From the NCBI GenBank assembly GCA_947494965.1, contig CANLWV010000002.1, positions 124,001 to 188,000 of the forward strand: 64,000 nucleotides of DNA, given 5' to 3'. The translations under genes and the position numbers were made by a program. Positions 1-9,700 of the stretch are shown piece after piece. This DNA is from an uncultured Salinicoccus sp. (lineage in GTDB: Bacteria; Bacillota; Bacilli; Staphylococcales; Salinicoccaceae). Within the stretch, counting starts at the first letter, position 1, and each line of letters starts with the position of its first letter. Under the pieces are notes generated by a model. It did no database searches. It had not been told where the DNA came from and saw only the letters and a list, made by a program, of their open reading frames with translations.

Positions 1-417
1 ACGGAGCTTTTCAGTCAGGTCGGCAACATTCTCGCGCTTCAACACACTTTTCCAGGATGCCTCGGCCTCACTCATCGTGTCCCTCAATATGCACTGCTCT
101 GACGCCTCGATTGAGTCCATCATATTATCTAAGATGCCGCTCGATGTGTAGAGCGACTGACGGCCTTCAATCGCAGTATAGATATCATATATCCGAATGT
201 CTTCCGGCAAGCGATTTAGTCTGAAGCCGCCTTTAGTGCCATGAACGGATCTGATCAGGTCTGCCTTCACCATTCTTCTCAACAACTTTTGAAAATAGCT
301 GGGCGAGGCCCCGATATGTCTGCTGATTTCCTCACTGTGCAACACAGCGCCTTCTGGTAGCAGATTGAGGAGAATGACAGCATAGACGGATTGTTCAACA
401 CCTGTCTTTATTTTCAC
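1..417 (-). CDS. Rrf2-family transcriptional regulator, 3'-truncated by window edge
   Basis: The minus frame is open for 139 codons from a GTG at 417 to the window edge, so the C-terminus is missing. A strong ribosome binding site (AGGAGG, 432-437 complement) precedes the GTG. The N-terminal winged helix is typical of Rrf2 proteins: the recognition-helix motif SPSYFQKLLRRM is followed by a wing with GTKGGFRL. Only one cysteine (about residue 106) is visible, so the three-cysteine cluster of Fe-S Rrf2 proteins (IscR, NsrR) is not evident. This fits YwnA/HypR-like redox or electrophile sensors better, but the ligand is unknown. A perfect inverted repeat just upstream is a likely autoregulatory operator. 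Confidence 0.8.
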   Translation of the reverse strand, partial: MKIKTGVEQSVYAVILLNLLPEGAVLHSEEISRHIGASPSYFQKLLRRMVKADLIRSVHGTKGGFRLNRLPEDIRIYDIYTAIEGRQSLYTSSGILDNMMDSIEASEQCILRDTMSEAEASWKSVLKRENVADLTEKLR

Positions 418-443
418 GGCAGCACCACTTCCTCCTCTTATAT

Positions 444-460
444 CGGACAATTGTTGTCCG
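444..460. promoter_or_regulatory. Candidate Rrf2 operator (perfect inverted repeat)
   Basis: CGGACAA-TTG-TTGTCCG is a perfect 7-bp inverted repeat with a 3-bp spacer. It lies 26 bp upstream of the GTG start of the Rrf2 gene and overlaps the region where its promoter must lie. Autoregulation is inferred from position and symmetry. Confidence 0.5.
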
Positions 461-674
461 GTTTGAAATGTACTTTAACAGATGGAGGGATTCTCTTCAA
501 CTATGACGACTTGAATGGCACACAATCCAACTGGTCATATTTAAGAGATTTTTAAGAATGTGACATATGAACGTATGGCACTTAATTGCCCCCAATAACA
601 ATAAGATGCCACTTTTTTCTTTATTAAATCCAAATTGTGGGTAAATATTTATATGTCCAATCAATACGGCATGA
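461..674. other. Intergenic region between divergent Rrf2 and aldo/keto reductase genes
   Basis: No convincing coding sequence or hairpin was seen. The stretch is AT-rich and presumably carries promoters for both divergent genes. Confidence 0.4.
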
Positions 675-683
675 TGATACAAT
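675..683 (+). promoter_or_regulatory. Candidate extended -10 promoter element for the aldo/keto reductase
   Basis: TGATACAAT matches an extended -10 (TGN followed by TATAAT-like). It lies about 25 bp upstream of the start codon. No good -35 hexamer is seen, so the call is weak. Confidence 0.3.
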
Positions 684-707
684 TTCATGAACAGGAGAGA
701 TTAGGAA

Positions 708-1547
708 ATGAGAGAAGTAGAGTTTCATAATGGCAACACAATGCCGCAGATAGGGCTTGGCGTATTCAGGGTGGAAGACGGGGAAGATTGTAAGAATGCT
801 GTCAAACATGCGATTATAAATGGCTACCGCAGCATTGATACAGCTATGATCTATAAGAATGAAAAGAGTGTCGGAGAAGGTATTAAAGAAGGCATCAAGG
901 AAGCAGGCATCGAGCGTGCCGACCTTTTCGTGACGTCCAAGCTATGGCTTGACGACTACGGTCTTGGAAATGTGGAGAAAGCCTATGACACATCCCTTGA
1001 AAATCTTCAGTTAGACTACTTGGATCTGTATCTTATGCATTGGCCAGGCACCGATGAAGACCTTATGATTGAGACGTGGCATGAAATGGAGCGTCTGTAC
1101 AACAATAATCGTGTCAAAAATATTGGTGTCAGCAACTTCATGGTTTCGCACATGGATACATTGCTGCAGCGCACGGATGTAAAACCGGTCATCAACCAGG
1201 TGGAATATCACCCCTACCTTGTCCAAAACGACTTGAAGTTGTACCTCGATTCCCGCAAGATCATCATGGAATCCTGGTCCCCATTAATGAACGCCAAAAT
1301 CCTTGAGGACGACACCATCAATGAGATTGCGGAAGAAACCGGCAAGTCACCCGCTCAAGTGGTCATCCGCTGGAATATAGAGCATGGTCTCGTCACCATA
1401 CCGAAATCCGTGACACCTGAGCGGATAGAAGAGAATATAGACGTATTCGGCTTCTCCCTCAGCAAGACGCAGATCAGTCGGATCAACCAGTTGAATAAAG
1501 ATGAACGCAATGGCCCGGACCCTACTACATTCACGGGTAATAGATAA
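708..1547 (+). CDS. Aldo/keto reductase
   Basis: NADPH-dependent carbonyl reductase of the aldo/keto reductase superfamily (YvgN/YtbE-like), 279 residues, full length. The catalytic tetrad is visible: Asp44 and Tyr49 in SIDTAMIYKNE, Lys78 in TSKLW and His111 in LMHWP. The cofactor-phosphate binding segment IPKSVTPERI is near residue 230. Such enzymes detoxify aldehydes, methylglyoxal and dicarbonyls; the true substrate cannot be read from sequence. It is transcribed away from the Rrf2 gene, so control by that regulator is possible. A purine-rich ribosome binding site precedes the ATG and a strong terminator follows. Confidence 0.93.
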   Translation: MREVEFHNGNTMPQIGLGVFRVEDGEDCKNAVKHAIINGYRSIDTAMIYKNEKSVGEGIKEGIKEAGIERADLFVTSKLWLDDYGLGNVEKAYDTSLENLQLDYLDLYLMHWPGTDEDLMIETWHEMERLYNNNRVKNIGVSNFMVSHMDTLLQRTDVKPVINQVEYHPYLVQNDLKLYLDSRKIIMESWSPLMNAKILEDDTINEIAEETGKSPAQVVIRWNIEHGLVTIPKSVTPERIEENIDVFGFSLSKTQISRINQLNKDERNGPDPTTFTGNR

Positions 1548-1577
1548 TACTGTCCATCTATAATATTGTTTAGACGA

Positions 1578-1617
1578 GAACACCTCGGCATCACTTGTGC
1601 CGAGGTGTTCTTGTTTT
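1578..1617 (+). terminator. Intrinsic terminator of the aldo/keto reductase gene
   Basis: A 13-bp perfect stem (1578-1590 with 1598-1610) has a 7-base loop and is followed by TTGTTTT. Confidence 0.9.
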
Positions 1618-1640
1618 ATAATCTATTCGTGTCGTATATA

Positions 1641-1690
1641 GAAAAACTCCCCAAAGTCGGTTTGGTCCAACTTTGGGGAGTTTCTTCAAT
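1641..1690 (-). terminator. Intrinsic terminator of the ribokinase operon
   Basis: A 14-bp stem (1644-1657 with 1670-1683) has A/T runs on both sides, so it may act in both directions. It lies downstream of rbsK on the minus strand. Confidence 0.85.
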
Positions 1691-1723
1691 TAGAAATGCA
1701 GATGTCTGGTTGGCATCAGCCAA

Positions 1724-2593
1724 TTATTCGATCTCTGAGCGCTTCGGCATGCCGCTTTGGGCGCCAAGTTTCTGTACGGAAAAGGATGCGGCTTTATTGG
1801 CGAATGCGACCGCTTCTTCAAGCGCCTTTCCTTCAGCAAGTGCGACGGCGAGTGCGCCATTGAATGTATCGCCGGCGCCTGTGGTATCGGTGACTTCAAC
1901 CTTTTCTGAAGGCACGGTGATCATCCGGTCCCCTCTGAAGAAGGATGCACCCTTGGCGCCGTTTGTGATGACCAGCTTATCCTGGAACTTCGGCAGGCCA
2001 TCGGTGTCGTACGCGAACAGCTTCTCCGCTTCGGTGTCATTCGGCGTGATATAGGCGGCTTTCGCCCAATAGGCATCATCCAACTGCATCGCGGGTGCGG
2101 GGTTGATGATGACGGGTACATCAAGCGTCTCGCAGAGGTCCAGTATGTGTTCAACTGTTTGTTTCGGAATCTCAAACTGGATCAGGATATAGTCGCTTGC
2201 CTCGATCCTTTTTTTGAACTTGTCTATATAATCGGGATGCATCTCGCCGTTTGCACCGGCGATGATGATGATTCTGTTGTCCTGATCCGACACGATAATG
2301 TTGGCGAGCCCGGAAGAGACGCCCGCTTCTATTCCTATAGCTTCTGTCTTCACCCCCTGCGATTCGAAATTATCGATGAGGGTCTTACCGAACGGATCAT
2401 CCCCCACTTTGCCGATTATATGCACTTCTGCACCAAGTCTCGCAGCGGCGACCGCCTGATTGGCCCCTTTGCCGCCCGGTAGGGTCTTGAAGCTTTCACC
2501 CGACAGGGTCTCACCTTGCTTCGGCATAGCTTCCGCCAACGTCACCAGATCCATATTGATGCTGCCGATAACGGTGATTTTAGGGGTATGCAT
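1724..2593 (-). CDS. rbsK: Ribokinase
   Basis: PfkB-family sugar kinase that phosphorylates D-ribose at O5, feeding ribose into the pentose phosphate pathway. Both family signatures are present: GGKGANQAVAAARLG near residues 40-54 and DTTGAGDTFNGAL, with catalytic Asp242. The length of 289 is slightly short for ribokinases (about 300). The gene begins 2 bp after the nucleoside hydrolase, so the ribose released by that enzyme is the obvious substrate. No ribose transporter is nearby, which supports a nucleoside-salvage role rather than uptake of free ribose. Confidence 0.9.
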   Translation of the reverse strand: MHTPKITVIGSINMDLVTLAEAMPKQGETLSGESFKTLPGGKGANQAVAAARLGAEVHIIGKVGDDPFGKTLIDNFESQGVKTEAIGIEAGVSSGLANIIVSDQDNRIIIIAGANGEMHPDYIDKFKKRIEASDYILIQFEIPKQTVEHILDLCETLDVPVIINPAPAMQLDDAYWAKAAYITPNDTEAEKLFAYDTDGLPKFQDKLVITNGAKGASFFRGDRMITVPSEKVEVTDTTGAGDTFNGALAVALAEGKALEEAVAFANKAASFSVQKLGAQSGMPKRSEIE

Positions 2594-2595
2594 GA

Positions 2596-3537
2596 TCAGC
2601 CCTCCTCGCCGTAGGACTTCAGTATGGTTTCAAACAAGTTCCAGAACTTTTCCTGGTCGACCTCATACGCAAATTTAGTGTTGGCAGGTTTACCTGTGAC
2701 ACCGAGGAGATCTACTACTGTTTCACCATAGGTCAACTCCCCTTTTGTCTCGACGTCTGCATGCACATGCTTGAATGTAAACAAGTCCGCATCCAACAGG
2801 TACATCGTTGTGCAGGCATCATGGATGGGGCCGCCTGACATACCAAAATGCTCTTTATACATATCCCCGAAGAAGATAAGGAGTTCTGATACGAATTTCG
2901 CTGTTGGATTGTCGATTACAGCCAAACGCTTCTGGATTTCATCTGTAGCGATTACCTGATGCGTCACATCGAGGCCGAACATCGTAACGAGGATGCCGCT
3001 GTCAAATACGACCTTCGCCGCTTCTGCATCGACATAGATATTGAACTCGGCAGAAGGGGTCCAGTTGCCGAATGTGCCGCCGCCCATCAGGACGATTTCT
3101 TCGATATCCGATTTGATTTCAGGGGCTTTGATCAGCGCCATCGCGATATTCGTCAATGGCCCGGTAGGCACCAATGTGACTTTCCCATCAGCCTTTTTGA
3201 CTTGATTGATGATGAAATCGACTGCGTGTCCCTCTTCCTTCTGACTGTCCGGTTCCGGCAGAACGGGACCATCCATGCCGGATTCGCCATGGATTTCCGT
3301 TGCGATTTCACTTTCTTTGACAAGCGGCCTTGCGGCCCCTTGGATAACCGGCACGTCAATCTTCAGAAGGCCCTTGACCTTCAGGGCGTTGATTGTATTC
3401 TTATCGACTTCGACATTCCCTGCGACTGTGGTGATGCCGAGGATGTCCAGGCTGCTTTTTGCTGAAGCGGCGATGATGATCGATATGGCATCGTCATGAC
3501 CCGGATCGCAATCTAATATCACTTTTCTGTGTGTCAT
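2596..3537 (-). CDS. Inosine/uridine-preferring nucleoside hydrolase
   Basis: Hydrolyses ribonucleosides to free base plus ribose. The N-terminal calcium-binding aspartate cluster DCDPGHDDAISI (Asp9, Asp11, Asp15, Asp16) is the hallmark of the IunH/RihA-C family; length 313 is typical. Base preference (pyrimidine or purine) cannot be set from the sequence alone. It sits between a cation efflux gene and ribokinase with gaps of 20 and 2 bp, so the three are probably one transcript, and RbsK would consume the ribose product. Confidence 0.93.
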   Translation of the reverse strand: MTHRKVILDCDPGHDDAISIIIAASAKSSLDILGITTVAGNVEVDKNTINALKVKGLLKIDVPVIQGAARPLVKESEIATEIHGESGMDGPVLPEPDSQKEEGHAVDFIINQVKKADGKVTLVPTGPLTNIAMALIKAPEIKSDIEEIVLMGGGTFGNWTPSAEFNIYVDAEAAKVVFDSGILVTMFGLDVTHQVIATDEIQKRLAVIDNPTAKFVSELLIFFGDMYKEHFGMSGGPIHDACTTMYLLDADLFTFKHVHADVETKGELTYGETVVDLLGVTGKPANTKFAYEVDQEKFWNLFETILKSYGEEG

Positions 3538-3557
3538 TGATCAATTTCTCCTATTCC

Positions 3558-4445
3558 TTAGTATGGATTGACATGGACATTCACGTCCTGTACTTCTTCA
3601 AACTGGCGCATCAATAGTTGTTTGACCGCCCTGGCCACATGGTGCCCCTCCTCGACCGTCATCCTTGCATCGACGGCGATTTTAATGTCGATAATCACAT
3701 AGGACCCGTGTGAACGTGCACTCAAATTATCGATGTTACGCACTTTATCGACAGCAAGCACTGCCTCTCTCATATCCTGGGTCTCATCTTCGTTCAGCAC
3801 GACTTCAAGGGAGACGCTGACCGCTTCTTTTGCCAACTGGTAGCCCATATACATGATGATAATGGCGATAACAGCGCTGGCTATAGGGTCCAGATAGCCT
3901 AAGGCAGGAATGTTGAACGCGCTGCCCACTATGGTCAGCCCGATGCCCACAAGTGCCACCAGGGACGATATGGCATCAGAGCGGTGGTGCCATGCATCTG
4001 CAATCAGAGCCGGGCTCTTTATCCTGGTGCCGAGCCGGTGTTTATACTGAAAGAGAGCTTCCTTGACGACGACTGAGAAGATGATGATGTACAGTGCGAT
4101 GAGCGTCGTCTCACTTTCTACAGGGCCTGAGATCAGCGACCGGACCGAATTGTATATGATCTCGAAACCAACGACGATGAGCAATATGGCTATAATCAGA
4201 GTGGCGACGTTTTCGGACTTGCCGTGGCCGTATGGATGCTCTTCATCAGGCGGTTTGCGCGAGGCGCGTATGCCGATCAGTACAGCAAGGGAACTCAATA
4301 CGTCTGAAGCGGAATGCACTGCATCTGCAATGAGAGCCTTACTGTTGCCAAGCACGCCACCGATCAGCTTCAGTACAGCCAGAAGAATATTGACGGCCAT
4401 GCCTATGATGGTGGCGACTTGTGCCTGTTTATGCCTATTCTCCAT
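3558..4445 (-). CDS. Cation diffusion facilitator family transporter
   Basis: Six-helix CDF metal/proton antiporter of the cytoplasmic membrane, 295 residues, with a C-terminal cytoplasmic domain (from about residue 210) containing the usual REAVLAVDKVRNI-type fold. The metal site residues are visible: HSASD in helix 2 (His44, Asp48) and HHRSD in helix 5 (His153, Asp157). An HxxxD pair in both helices is more like zinc-type sites than the Asp/Asn sites of manganese CDFs, but substrate prediction is uncertain. It is first in the operon with nucleoside hydrolase and ribokinase; a functional link is not obvious. Confidence 0.88.
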   Translation of the reverse strand: MENRHKQAQVATIIGMAVNILLAVLKLIGGVLGNSKALIADAVHSASDVLSSLAVLIGIRASRKPPDEEHPYGHGKSENVATLIIAILLIVVGFEIIYNSVRSLISGPVESETTLIALYIIIFSVVVKEALFQYKHRLGTRIKSPALIADAWHHRSDAISSLVALVGIGLTIVGSAFNIPALGYLDPIASAVIAIIIMYMGYQLAKEAVSVSLEVVLNEDETQDMREAVLAVDKVRNIDNLSARSHGSYVIIDIKIAVDARMTVEEGHHVARAVKQLLMRQFEEVQDVNVHVNPY

Positions 4446-4510
4446 ATCCTATCCCTCATTTTTAAATTACTGGCTTCTCCATTCTACCAATATCAGCCTC
4501 TTAATTGAAC

Positions 4511-4540
4511 ATAAAAGACAGAACCCGGTGGGTTCTGCCT
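4511..4540 (-). terminator. Intrinsic terminator of the Sco gene
   Basis: The stem CAGAACCC/GGGTTCTG (4519-4526 with 4530-4537) is followed on the minus strand by a T-rich TCTTTTAT. It lies directly downstream of the Sco-family stop codon. Confidence 0.75.
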
Positions 4541-5152
4541 TTATTCTGGATCTTCTTCTGCGAGCGTCTCCACATCGGAGACCACTTCTTCAAGCGGGAA
4601 TTCATTATCCCCCGTATCGACACCCGGATAATCTTTGATTACCTTACCTTGCTTATTGACGAGATAGAAGCTGATGCCGTGTGTCACCTGGTTGCTGCCT
4701 TCCGGCGGCGGTGCTACGATCGTCTTGAAGTTATCTTCAGCAAATCCTCTGATGAAGCTGTAGTCGTAACCGGTGGCGAGCTGCCATTCAGTATCATCTG
4801 GCACATCGTAATGGGACAGATAGTCAGCCAATACTTGCGGCGTGTCCGTTTCAGGGTCGACTGATAAACTAAGGACGCCATAATCTTCTACGCCCCGTTC
4901 CTCGAGCTCATTGACGACATCGGTCATATTCGCCGTCATGGGTGGGCAGACGGTTGCGCAATTTGTGAATATGAAATCGAGAAGCCATACTTTGCCCTCC
5001 ATATCTTCACGCGTAAATGCCTCGCCCTGCTGATTCGTCACTTCAAAATCGTCCAGCTCATTACCATAACGGGACATCACTTCGACGTCCGAATCACTGC
5101 AGGCAGAGAGTATGAATGATGCCATTAAAACAGTAACTAATATTTTCTTCAT
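4541..5152 (-). CDS. SCO1/SenC-family copper chaperone lipoprotein
   Basis: Membrane-anchored thioredoxin-fold protein that delivers copper to the CuA centre of cytochrome c oxidase (BsSco/YpmQ-like). The ATG at 5152 is preceded by GGAGGG and gives a 203-residue lipoprotein with lipobox LSAC (Cys18). The copper ligands are seen: CATVC (Cys65, Cys69) and the distal His158 in VTHGIS. An in-frame start 10 codons upstream would disrupt the signal peptide and is rejected. It is a single-gene unit ending in its own terminator. CcdA/CcdC and a CueP-like protein elsewhere in the window belong to the same respiratory and copper theme. Confidence 0.92.
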   Translation of the reverse strand: MKKILVTVLMASFILSACSDSDVEVMSRYGNELDDFEVTNQQGEAFTREDMEGKVWLLDFIFTNCATVCPPMTANMTDVVNELEERGVEDYGVLSLSVDPETDTPQVLADYLSHYDVPDDTEWQLATGYDYSFIRGFAEDNFKTIVAPPPEGSNQVTHGISFYLVNKQGKVIKDYPGVDTGDNEFPLEEVVSDVETLAEEDPE

Positions 5153-5274
5153 TAAAAACCCTCCGGAGACGTTTATACCCAACTATATCAGAGAAGTGGC
5201 TTCACACAACCTGTAAAAAAGGGATATTTGTGAAAATAATATGGCGGATACAATAAAATCCAATTTCATCTGGA

Positions 5275-6687
5275 TTATTGTTTCCCAGAAGCATTGTCCC
5301 CACGTGTCTGTTCCTTTAGGAAGAAGGCCATCACTATGCCTACTGCCGCCATCACCGCTGAGAAGATGAAGGATGCGTTCACCCCTGTGACTTCTTCCAT
5401 CGCCGTTGGTGAGCCGTCTGAGAGTCGGAGGGTCACACCGGTCATGATGGTGACCATCATTGCGGTAAAGAGTGAACCGCCGATCTGCCGCATCGTATTG
5501 TTCATGGCGGTGCCATGCGGAATCAATATATCCTTAAGTGCATTCATGGCGAATGTGGTGAGCGGCATCATCGTCAATCCTGTCCCCAATAGCCTGAAGG
5601 TGTAGATGATTGTGATGTAGCGGAACGTGGATTCGGTCGTAAGGTCCGACAACAATATGGACGTGACCAGAATCAGAGCCAGTCCGGTAAATGTCAGAAT
5701 CCGTATACCGAATTTATCGAACAATGTACCCGCAACCGGCATCGTCAGCCCCATGAGCAGTGCACCAGGCAATAGCGCAAGTCCTGACTCAAACGGCGAA
5801 TAGCCGAGCATATCCTGCATCAGGACGGGCAATATATTGTTTGCCCCGACCATTGAAGTGAATACCACGACACCGATCAGCGAGCTCAAGAGGAAGTGCC
5901 GATTCTTGAACACGCGCATTTCCAAGATGGGCTGCCTAAGCTTCAGCTGTCGCTTCGCGAACACCAGCACCAACAGCAGACCAACCACAATCGAGAATAT
6001 TACGAGCAGATCTGTCCATCCCCTCGTACCGGCAATCGAAAATCCGTAGAGCAGTCCTCCGAAGCCGAATGTAGATAATACAATCGACGGCAAGTCGACT
6101 TTTGGATCCGTCTGCTGGGTAACGTTCTTCATGGAAACCAAAGCCAGGACGAAATTCAATAATACCAGCGGCAGCACGATGAAGAACAGTGCGCGCCATG
6201 GCCATATTCCTACGATATATCCAGCAAGTGGTGGTCCGATGGCTGGTGCCAGGCCGATGACCAGGCCGAAGTAGCCCATCGCCTTACCACGCTGTTCAAG
6301 CGGAAACTGGGTCAGTAGGATGACTTGTGTCAGCGGCATCATGATGCCTGCTGCAAGACCTTGGAACACCCGCCCGATAAGCAGAACCGAATAGACTGGC
6401 GACAAGGCGGCGAGCAGCGTACCGGTGATGAAGATCGTCATACCGGTCAGATAGAGCATCCTCGAAGTGAATTTGTTGATCAGGAATGCTGACACTGGAA
6501 TCATAATGCCATTGACAAGAAAGAATCCCGTCGTCAACCATTGTGCAGTGCTGAACGGTACATTGAAGTCATTCATGATCGGCGGGACTGCAGTGACAAG
6601 CAGCATCTGGTTGAGCAGGACGAGGAATGACCCCATCAATAATGTCGCAATCAGTAACATTTTTGGACTCATCTTCATTTGTTTCAT
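5275..6687 (-). CDS. DHA2-family (EmrB/QacA-type) MFS multidrug exporter
   Basis: Proton-driven drug efflux permease of the 14-helix DHA2 family, 470 residues, resembling LmrB/Mdr of Bacillus. Visible family features are the N-terminal motif D1-like NQMLLVTAVPPIMNDF, the motif A-like loop LINKFTSRMLYLTGM, and motif C GLAPAIGPPLAGYI in helix 5. The substrate is unknown. It stands alone between Sco and sbcC, 33 bp downstream of sbcC, so read-through from sbcDC is possible. No local TetR/MarR regulator is present. Confidence 0.9.
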   Translation of the reverse strand: MKQMKMSPKMLLIATLLMGSFLVLLNQMLLVTAVPPIMNDFNVPFSTAQWLTTGFFLVNGIMIPVSAFLINKFTSRMLYLTGMTIFITGTLLAALSPVYSVLLIGRVFQGLAAGIMMPLTQVILLTQFPLEQRGKAMGYFGLVIGLAPAIGPPLAGYIVGIWPWRALFFIVLPLVLLNFVLALVSMKNVTQQTDPKVDLPSIVLSTFGFGGLLYGFSIAGTRGWTDLLVIFSIVVGLLLVLVFAKRQLKLRQPILEMRVFKNRHFLLSSLIGVVVFTSMVGANNILPVLMQDMLGYSPFESGLALLPGALLMGLTMPVAGTLFDKFGIRILTFTGLALILVTSILLSDLTTESTFRYITIIYTFRLLGTGLTMMPLTTFAMNALKDILIPHGTAMNNTMRQIGGSLFTAMMVTIMTGVTLRLSDGSPTAMEEVTGVNASFIFSAVMAAVGIVMAFFLKEQTRGDNASGKQ

Positions 6688-6720
6688 ATCTTCACTACTT
6701 CCTTGGAATTGAACTTGGGT

Positions 6721-9700
6721 CTACTTGAAACGAGTAACGCTGCGTTCATTGGCGGCATCGACTTCGAGTATATGCTCCATGCGCGTCTTCAACTCTTCTA
6801 CATGCGAAATGATGCCGACCATCTTACCCGTCGTCTGCAGGTCGATGAGTGTATTCACCGCTACATCCAATGTTTCGGGGTCGAGGGTACCGAACCCTTC
6901 ATCGATCAGCATCGTTTCTAGACTGATGCCCCCGGACTCCTGCTGCAATGCTTCATTCAATGCAAGCGCGAGCGTCAGTGCCGCCTGAAATGATTCACCG
7001 CCGGATAGGGAAGAGATATGCCTTGGCTGATTGTTGTAGAAATCGAACACTTCGATATCCAACCCGGTTTTCCGGTTGCTGCGTGAGGTGCTCCTCCTCA
7101 GTTCATATCGGTGCCCCGTCATTTCAAGGAGCCGGATATTGGCAATCTGCAGTATGCGATCTAGGTAATAGGTCAATACGAATCGCTCCAAAGAGACCTT
7201 CTGATCGTTCCTGCCGGCTACCGCATCCGCTAATGATAATAAGGCCTGCGTCTCTTCAAGGGCTGCTTCATGCTGGTCAATCAAATCGTTTATCCGCTTT
7301 AGATTCTTATCGTTATGCTCGATCTGGGCGTTTAACTTCGCCCGGGATTCCGTCAGTGATTCGAGATGTTTTTCAATAGCTGCAAGTTTTTCCTGTTCCC
7401 CTGATGGATCCATCCATTCACGGCCGTCCATCTGACTTTCCAGATGGCGTTTCCTATCTAACGCCACTTCTTTTTCACGATGATAAGATTTGATGCTCGC
7501 CTCTATCTCTCCGATGTCGGTGCGTTCCGAGATTCTGATCAATTCTTCCCGATCCATTGATACTTCATGGGTAAATTGATCTATCTCAGGTGTCAGGGAG
7601 GATAGTGTCTGTTGCACTTTCACCGCCTGTTCGTTCAGCGCCGCTGTCTTTTCTTCCATTCTGGCAAGCTCATCCTTCGTCGTAAGGCGCACGGATTCGT
7701 TTTGCTGCAGACGGTGGCGGTATCCATCAACCTCTTTGCGTTTTTCTTTGAAGGCTTGCGCGAATGCTTCGAACTGCTCGTAACCTGTCTCGGTTATGAA
7801 CATATCCTTCAATTCCTGGGCCCGGTGCAGCTGGTGGGTGATGTTATTCTCATTAACTCTGCCGTCCGCCAACCGCTGTTCCAGGCGCTTGTATTCTTCA
7901 TTATACTCAGACTGCCTCTGGTACTTCGCAGAATCTGCCTGCTGATCTTGCTTAAGCTGTTGATAAGCCGATTCAAGATCTGCATAAGTCTTTTTGAGCA
8001 CTTCCAGATCCACCCGCTTCTTATCAGGCGTCATCTCTTCCATCACTCTACGTTTCGCCTGCAGTTCCGATCGGCGCTCGGCCAGGTGCTGCATTGCATC
8101 ATTGAGGGTTTTCAGACGCTCCTCTTCAGCCTCAGTCAGCGTTTCCACATCGTGCGGTAATGTCTGGACCGGCTGCCTGCACACTGGACAGTCATGACCG
8201 ACTTCAAGGTGCTGTAGAAGATGGCTGATATGATGACCATCTTCAGTCGAGAACTTATCCTCTACGCTGCGTTTCAGCTTTTCCAGTTTTTCTTTCGTTT
8301 CTTCAGACTGCTTTTCCAATTGAAGGAGTTCTTCATCTATCTTGGATTTCTCTTCATCATTGCGCCGGTTATCTTGCTCTTCTTTGATGGCAACATCAAG
8401 CGCCATCCTCTCCTTTTCATTTTCGAAGACGGCCCGAGCCAGCCGATCTGATGCTTCTCGGCTCCATGCGTCTTCGTGCATGCGCCCCTTCAGTTCTTCA
8501 ATCTGGCGTGCCAGCGCTTGCGACGTTTCTTCACTGTCGGTTTTAGCCCGCTGCAACGCTTCGATTCCAGAGATACTTTCCCGAATGTGTGCGTCCGACA
8601 TGAAACGTTCCGTCCGGTTCAACCATTTCTCCAACCCAGCGTAGCGGTCTCCAGCGGCCTTCAATTCTTCATATTCTGCAAGATGATCCGCATGCTTTTT
8701 TTGCGAAATCTGCTGCGCTTCGGTCAATTCCTTCAGGCTCAAGTCAAGCCTTTTCTGCTCAGCAAGGGCGTCACTCTCTTTTTTGAGTGCATATTCCTTC
8801 TCTTTGGCGACCCGGTAGTCCGCCAATACCTTCTCCAATTCTTCCATCTCGGATTTCCGGCTCTCCAACTTGTTTAATCCGTCTGCAATCTCCTGCAGTT
8901 CCTTCACCCTTGTGTTATGCAGTTCCTTGGCGTCCAACCTTTTTTTGATGGTTTCAAACACCTTCTGCTGGCTGGTCGCTTCTGTAATCACTGCTTCAAG
9001 CTTTTCTGCCAGCAGCTTCTGGATTTGGTTGATTGCTTCTACCCTTTTGGCTGATGTGGGATAGTCCGCTTCCATCAGGCTCTTGACCGCGTCATGTTCA
9101 TCCCCGCTCAAGGAATTGAAGAGCTCCTGTATTTTGGTCTCCATCACTGCAGTATCCTTCAATTTCTCTTTCTTCAGTTCATTGAGTTTGTTTTCGAACT
9201 GGACGAAGCGTTCCGTCCGGAAAAGGGTGCGCAGTATCTCCTGCTTCTGTTCGCTGGAAGAAGTGAGCAGTCTCTTGAATTCACCCTGGGGGAGTACGAG
9301 GATCTGCCTGAACTGGTCCGCATTCAACTTGATGATATCCATGATCGATTGCTTGACGCCGTTGATGCTGCTGTCGATCACCTCACCTTCCCCGCTGTAC
9401 AATACCGCTTTTGGTGGGACCGGGGTCTTCCGACCCGCCTTGTGGTAGGACAGCGTACGCTCCACTGTATATGTACGTCCGCGTATTTCAAACTGCAGCC
9501 GAATCGAACTGATATCATCATCCGTCGCAAATTGGCTTCTGACCGAACCTTCGGTACGATCTCTTGTCGACAGTGTGCCGTAGAGCGCATAGGTGATGGC
9601 GTCAAAAATCATCGTTTTGCCGGATCCTGTCCTGCCGCTGATCAGGAACATGCTGTCTTTGACTTTAGTGAAGTCTATCGTTTCTTTCTCGAACGGGCCG

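Noticed and set aside
540-620. Possible hairpin between ATGGCACTT and ATGCCACTT near 574-611
   Set aside because: The two motifs are direct-like, not complementary, so no stem forms.
2959-3465. Plus-strand open frame of 168 codons over the nucleoside hydrolase
   Set aside because: Opposite-strand shadow; the minus-strand protein has catalytic motifs throughout.
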